DNA from: Verrucomicrobiota bacterium
GTDB taxonomy: Bacteria > Verrucomicrobiota > Verrucomicrobiia > Opitutales > Opitutaceae
Reading direction: 5' to 3'
DNA length: 7,030 nt
NCBI GenBank assembly: GCA_030832235.1
Contig: JAURJO010000020.1
Coordinates: 1 to 7,030 of the forward strand
Shown: piece by piece, positions 6,079 to 7,030 of the stretch
How positions within the stretch are numbered: position 1 is the stretch's first letter
Layout of the letters: the number at the start of each line of letters is the position of its first letter
Program-made: the position numbers and the translations under genes
Notes under the pieces: model-generated
What the model saw: the letters and a program-made list of their open reading frames with translations, nothing else
Databases searched by the model: none
What the model was told of the DNA's origin: nothing

Positions 6079-6317
6079 CGCGCGTGGAGGTGCAGTATTT
6101 CGCGATCCTGCGCGAGCAGCGCGGGGTGAAGGCGGAGAGCATCGCGACTGCGGCAGCTACGGTGGCGGAGCTTTACGACGAGTTGCGCGTGAGGCACGGC
6201 TTCACGTTGCCGGGTGACCGCGTGCGCGGAGCGGTGAACGACATTTTCGTCCCCGCCTCGCATCCGCTGCGCGAGGGCGACCGTGTGGTGTTCATTCCGC
6301 CGGTGGCTGGCGGCTGA
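6075..6317 (+). CDS. moaD: Molybdopterin synthase sulfur carrier subunit
   Basis: This 80-residue ubiquitin-like protein carries sulfur as a C-terminal thiocarboxylate and donates it to cyclic pyranopterin monophosphate within the MoaD-MoaE complex. The sequence fits the family: VEVQYFAILREQRG at the N-terminus, the short helix TVAELYDEL, then AVNDIFVP, LREGDRVVFIPPVAGG at the end. The terminal Gly-Gly, which is adenylated and then thiocarboxylated, is exactly at the C-terminus. The start is the GTG at 6075, whose TG also belongs to the moaC stop TGA; it follows a GGAGG site and gives a normal family length. Longer in-frame starts would lie inside moaC. The adenylating partner (MoeB type) is not encoded in this window. 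Confidence 0.93.
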   Translation: MTRVEVQYFAILREQRGVKAESIATAAATVAELYDELRVRHGFTLPGDRVRGAVNDIFVPASHPLREGDRVVFIPPVAGG

Positions 6318-6339
6318 CGGGCGCGGCTTTCTTCCGCTG

Positions 6340-6789
6340 ATGAAACCCTTCGCGATCTCCGCCGTGCCGATCGAAGTAGCCGCCTTGGCGCGCGCTTTGG
6401 CCGACGATCGCGCCGGTGCCTGCGTGACGTTCGAGGGTTGGGTTCGGAACCGGAACGAGGGTCAGCCCGTCGCCTCGCTCGAGTATGAGGCCTATGCGCT
6501 GCTGGCGGAGAGTGAGGGTGAAAAGATCCTCGCGGAGGCACGGGAGCGTTTCGCGCTCACGGGAGCGGTCGCGGTTCACCGCACGGGACACCTGCGGATC
6601 GGTGAATTGGCCGTCTGGGTCGGCGTGACGGCGGAGCACCGCGGTGCGGCGTTCGACGCCTGCCGGTACATCATCGACGAGGCTAAGGCCCGCCTACCCA
6701 TCTGGAAAAAGGAGCACTACGCCGGCGGCACAACGGCGTGGATCAACTGCGCCACGCGTGGTGAACACGCTGGTTCCGCGCCGCCCTGA
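6340..6789 (+). CDS. moaE: Molybdopterin synthase catalytic subunit
   Basis: This 149-residue subunit pairs with MoaD in a heterotetramer that converts cyclic pyranopterin monophosphate to molybdopterin. Family blocks visible are GACVTFEGWVRNRNEG at 26-41, LEYEAYALLAE at 47-57, HRTGHLRIGE at 80-89, AEHRGAAFDACRYIIDEAK at 98-116 and PIWKKEHYAGG at 120-130. K116 and K123 are spaced like K119 and K126 of the E. coli protein, the lysines involved in catalysis and substrate binding. ATG 6340 is chosen over an upstream in-frame GTG or TTG-type start at 6283, which would overlap moaD and add residues unlike the family. It lies 22 bp after moaD without a visible Shine-Dalgarno sequence. The last dozen residues after W134 diverge and are short. 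It closes the plus-strand run and converges on atpC. Confidence 0.95.
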   Translation: MKPFAISAVPIEVAALARALADDRAGACVTFEGWVRNRNEGQPVASLEYEAYALLAESEGEKILAEARERFALTGAVAVHRTGHLRIGELAVWVGVTAEHRGAAFDACRYIIDEAKARLPIWKKEHYAGGTTAWINCATRGEHAGSAPP

Positions 6790-6798
6790 ACGGGGCGG
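6781..6798. terminator. Hairpin at the moaE/atpC convergent junction
   Basis: CCGCCC (6781-6786) pairs with GGGCGG (6793-6798) around a 6-base loop that contains the moaE stop codon. The right arm ends one base before the atpC stop codon on the other strand. The position suits a shared two-way terminator, but no T-run follows on either strand, so it would be non-canonical. Confidence 0.4.
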
Positions 6799-7030
6799 TC
6801 AGCGCTTGCGGCGCTTGAGCGCGAGCTGGACGCCCGAGTAACGCACGAGCCCCTGCAGGTGCTCGTACTGCTGCGGGTCGATGTTCTTGGCGGCGGCGAG
6901 CTCGGCCTCGGCTCGCTTCAACGCTTCCTCGACCGCCTTCTCGTCAATCTTGCTCTCGGTGGTTGCCGTCTCGTTGAGCAAGCGCACGCACTCCCCACCG
7001 AACTCGGTGAAGCCCCCGCCCACCCCCACG
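6799..7030 (-). CDS. atpC: F1F0 ATP synthase epsilon subunit (5' end beyond the window)
   Basis: About 76 C-terminal residues are visible; the gene runs off the right edge. VGVGGGFTEF matches the conserved glycine-rich end of the N-terminal beta-sandwich of the epsilon subunit. It is followed by the usual strand ECVRLLNETAT and a two-helix C-terminal domain (KIDEKAVEEALKRAEAELAAAK, then a second helix), ending in a basic tail, KRRKR. In the cell this subunit is part of the central stalk, links the c-ring to the catalytic head and can inhibit ATP hydrolysis. The apparent start codon near 7029 is an internal GTG valine. atpC is usually the last gene of the atp operon, so atpD is expected just outside the window on the right; that is inference. 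The stop is 9 bp from the end of moaE. Confidence 0.88.
   Translation of the reverse strand, partial: VGVGGGFTEFGGECVRLLNETATTESKIDEKAVEEALKRAEAELAAAKNIDPQQYEHLQGLVRYSGVQLALKRRKR

Noticed and set aside
1..7030. A mobile island, phage remnant, CRISPR array or defence system
   Set aside because: No transposase, integrase, direct repeat array, att-like repeat or tRNA is visible, and all but one of the complete genes are recognised housekeeping or cofactor genes.

Overview
The window looks like ordinary chromosomal DNA of a GC-rich, free-living bacterium. The style of the housekeeping proteins (the DnaN N-terminus, the Pss type, and a dnaN-linked membrane protein of unknown family) fits Verrucomicrobiota, perhaps Opitutaceae. 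That placement is an impression from reading, not a search result. Most genes show no clear Shine-Dalgarno sequence; the two clear ones belong to genes whose start overlaps the preceding stop codon.

Layout. Left block (1-954): the last 27 codons of an unidentified plus-strand gene, joined by an ATGA overlap to pssA (phosphatidylserine synthase). A possible terminator follows. Next (955-2305): a 226-bp spacer with a weak promoter candidate, then dnaN (DNA polymerase III sliding clamp), not visibly linked to dnaA. After a 75-bp spacer with a perfect 7-bp hairpin comes a three-helix membrane protein of unknown function (2381-3265).

Right block (3285-6789): a molybdenum cofactor (Moco) biosynthesis cluster. 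moaA lies on the minus strand. It diverges from a plus-strand run of moeA, moaC, moaD and moaE across a 78-bp spacer that carries a GC-rich hairpin. MoaA and MoaC make cyclic pyranopterin monophosphate from GTP. MoaD and MoaE form molybdopterin synthase, which adds the dithiolene sulfurs. MoeA inserts molybdate. The MoaD-activating enzyme (MoeB type), the adenylyltransferase (MogA/MoaB type), MobA and the molybdate transporter are not here and would have to be encoded elsewhere.

Right edge (6799-7030): the C-terminal part of the F1 ATP synthase epsilon subunit gene (atpC) on the minus strand, convergent with moaE, with a hairpin at the junction.

I saw no mobile elements, CRISPR arrays, tRNA or rRNA genes, and no convincing new multi-gene system. 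The least explained items are the membrane protein next to dnaN, a codon-composition step inside pssA, and the hairpins at gene junctions.
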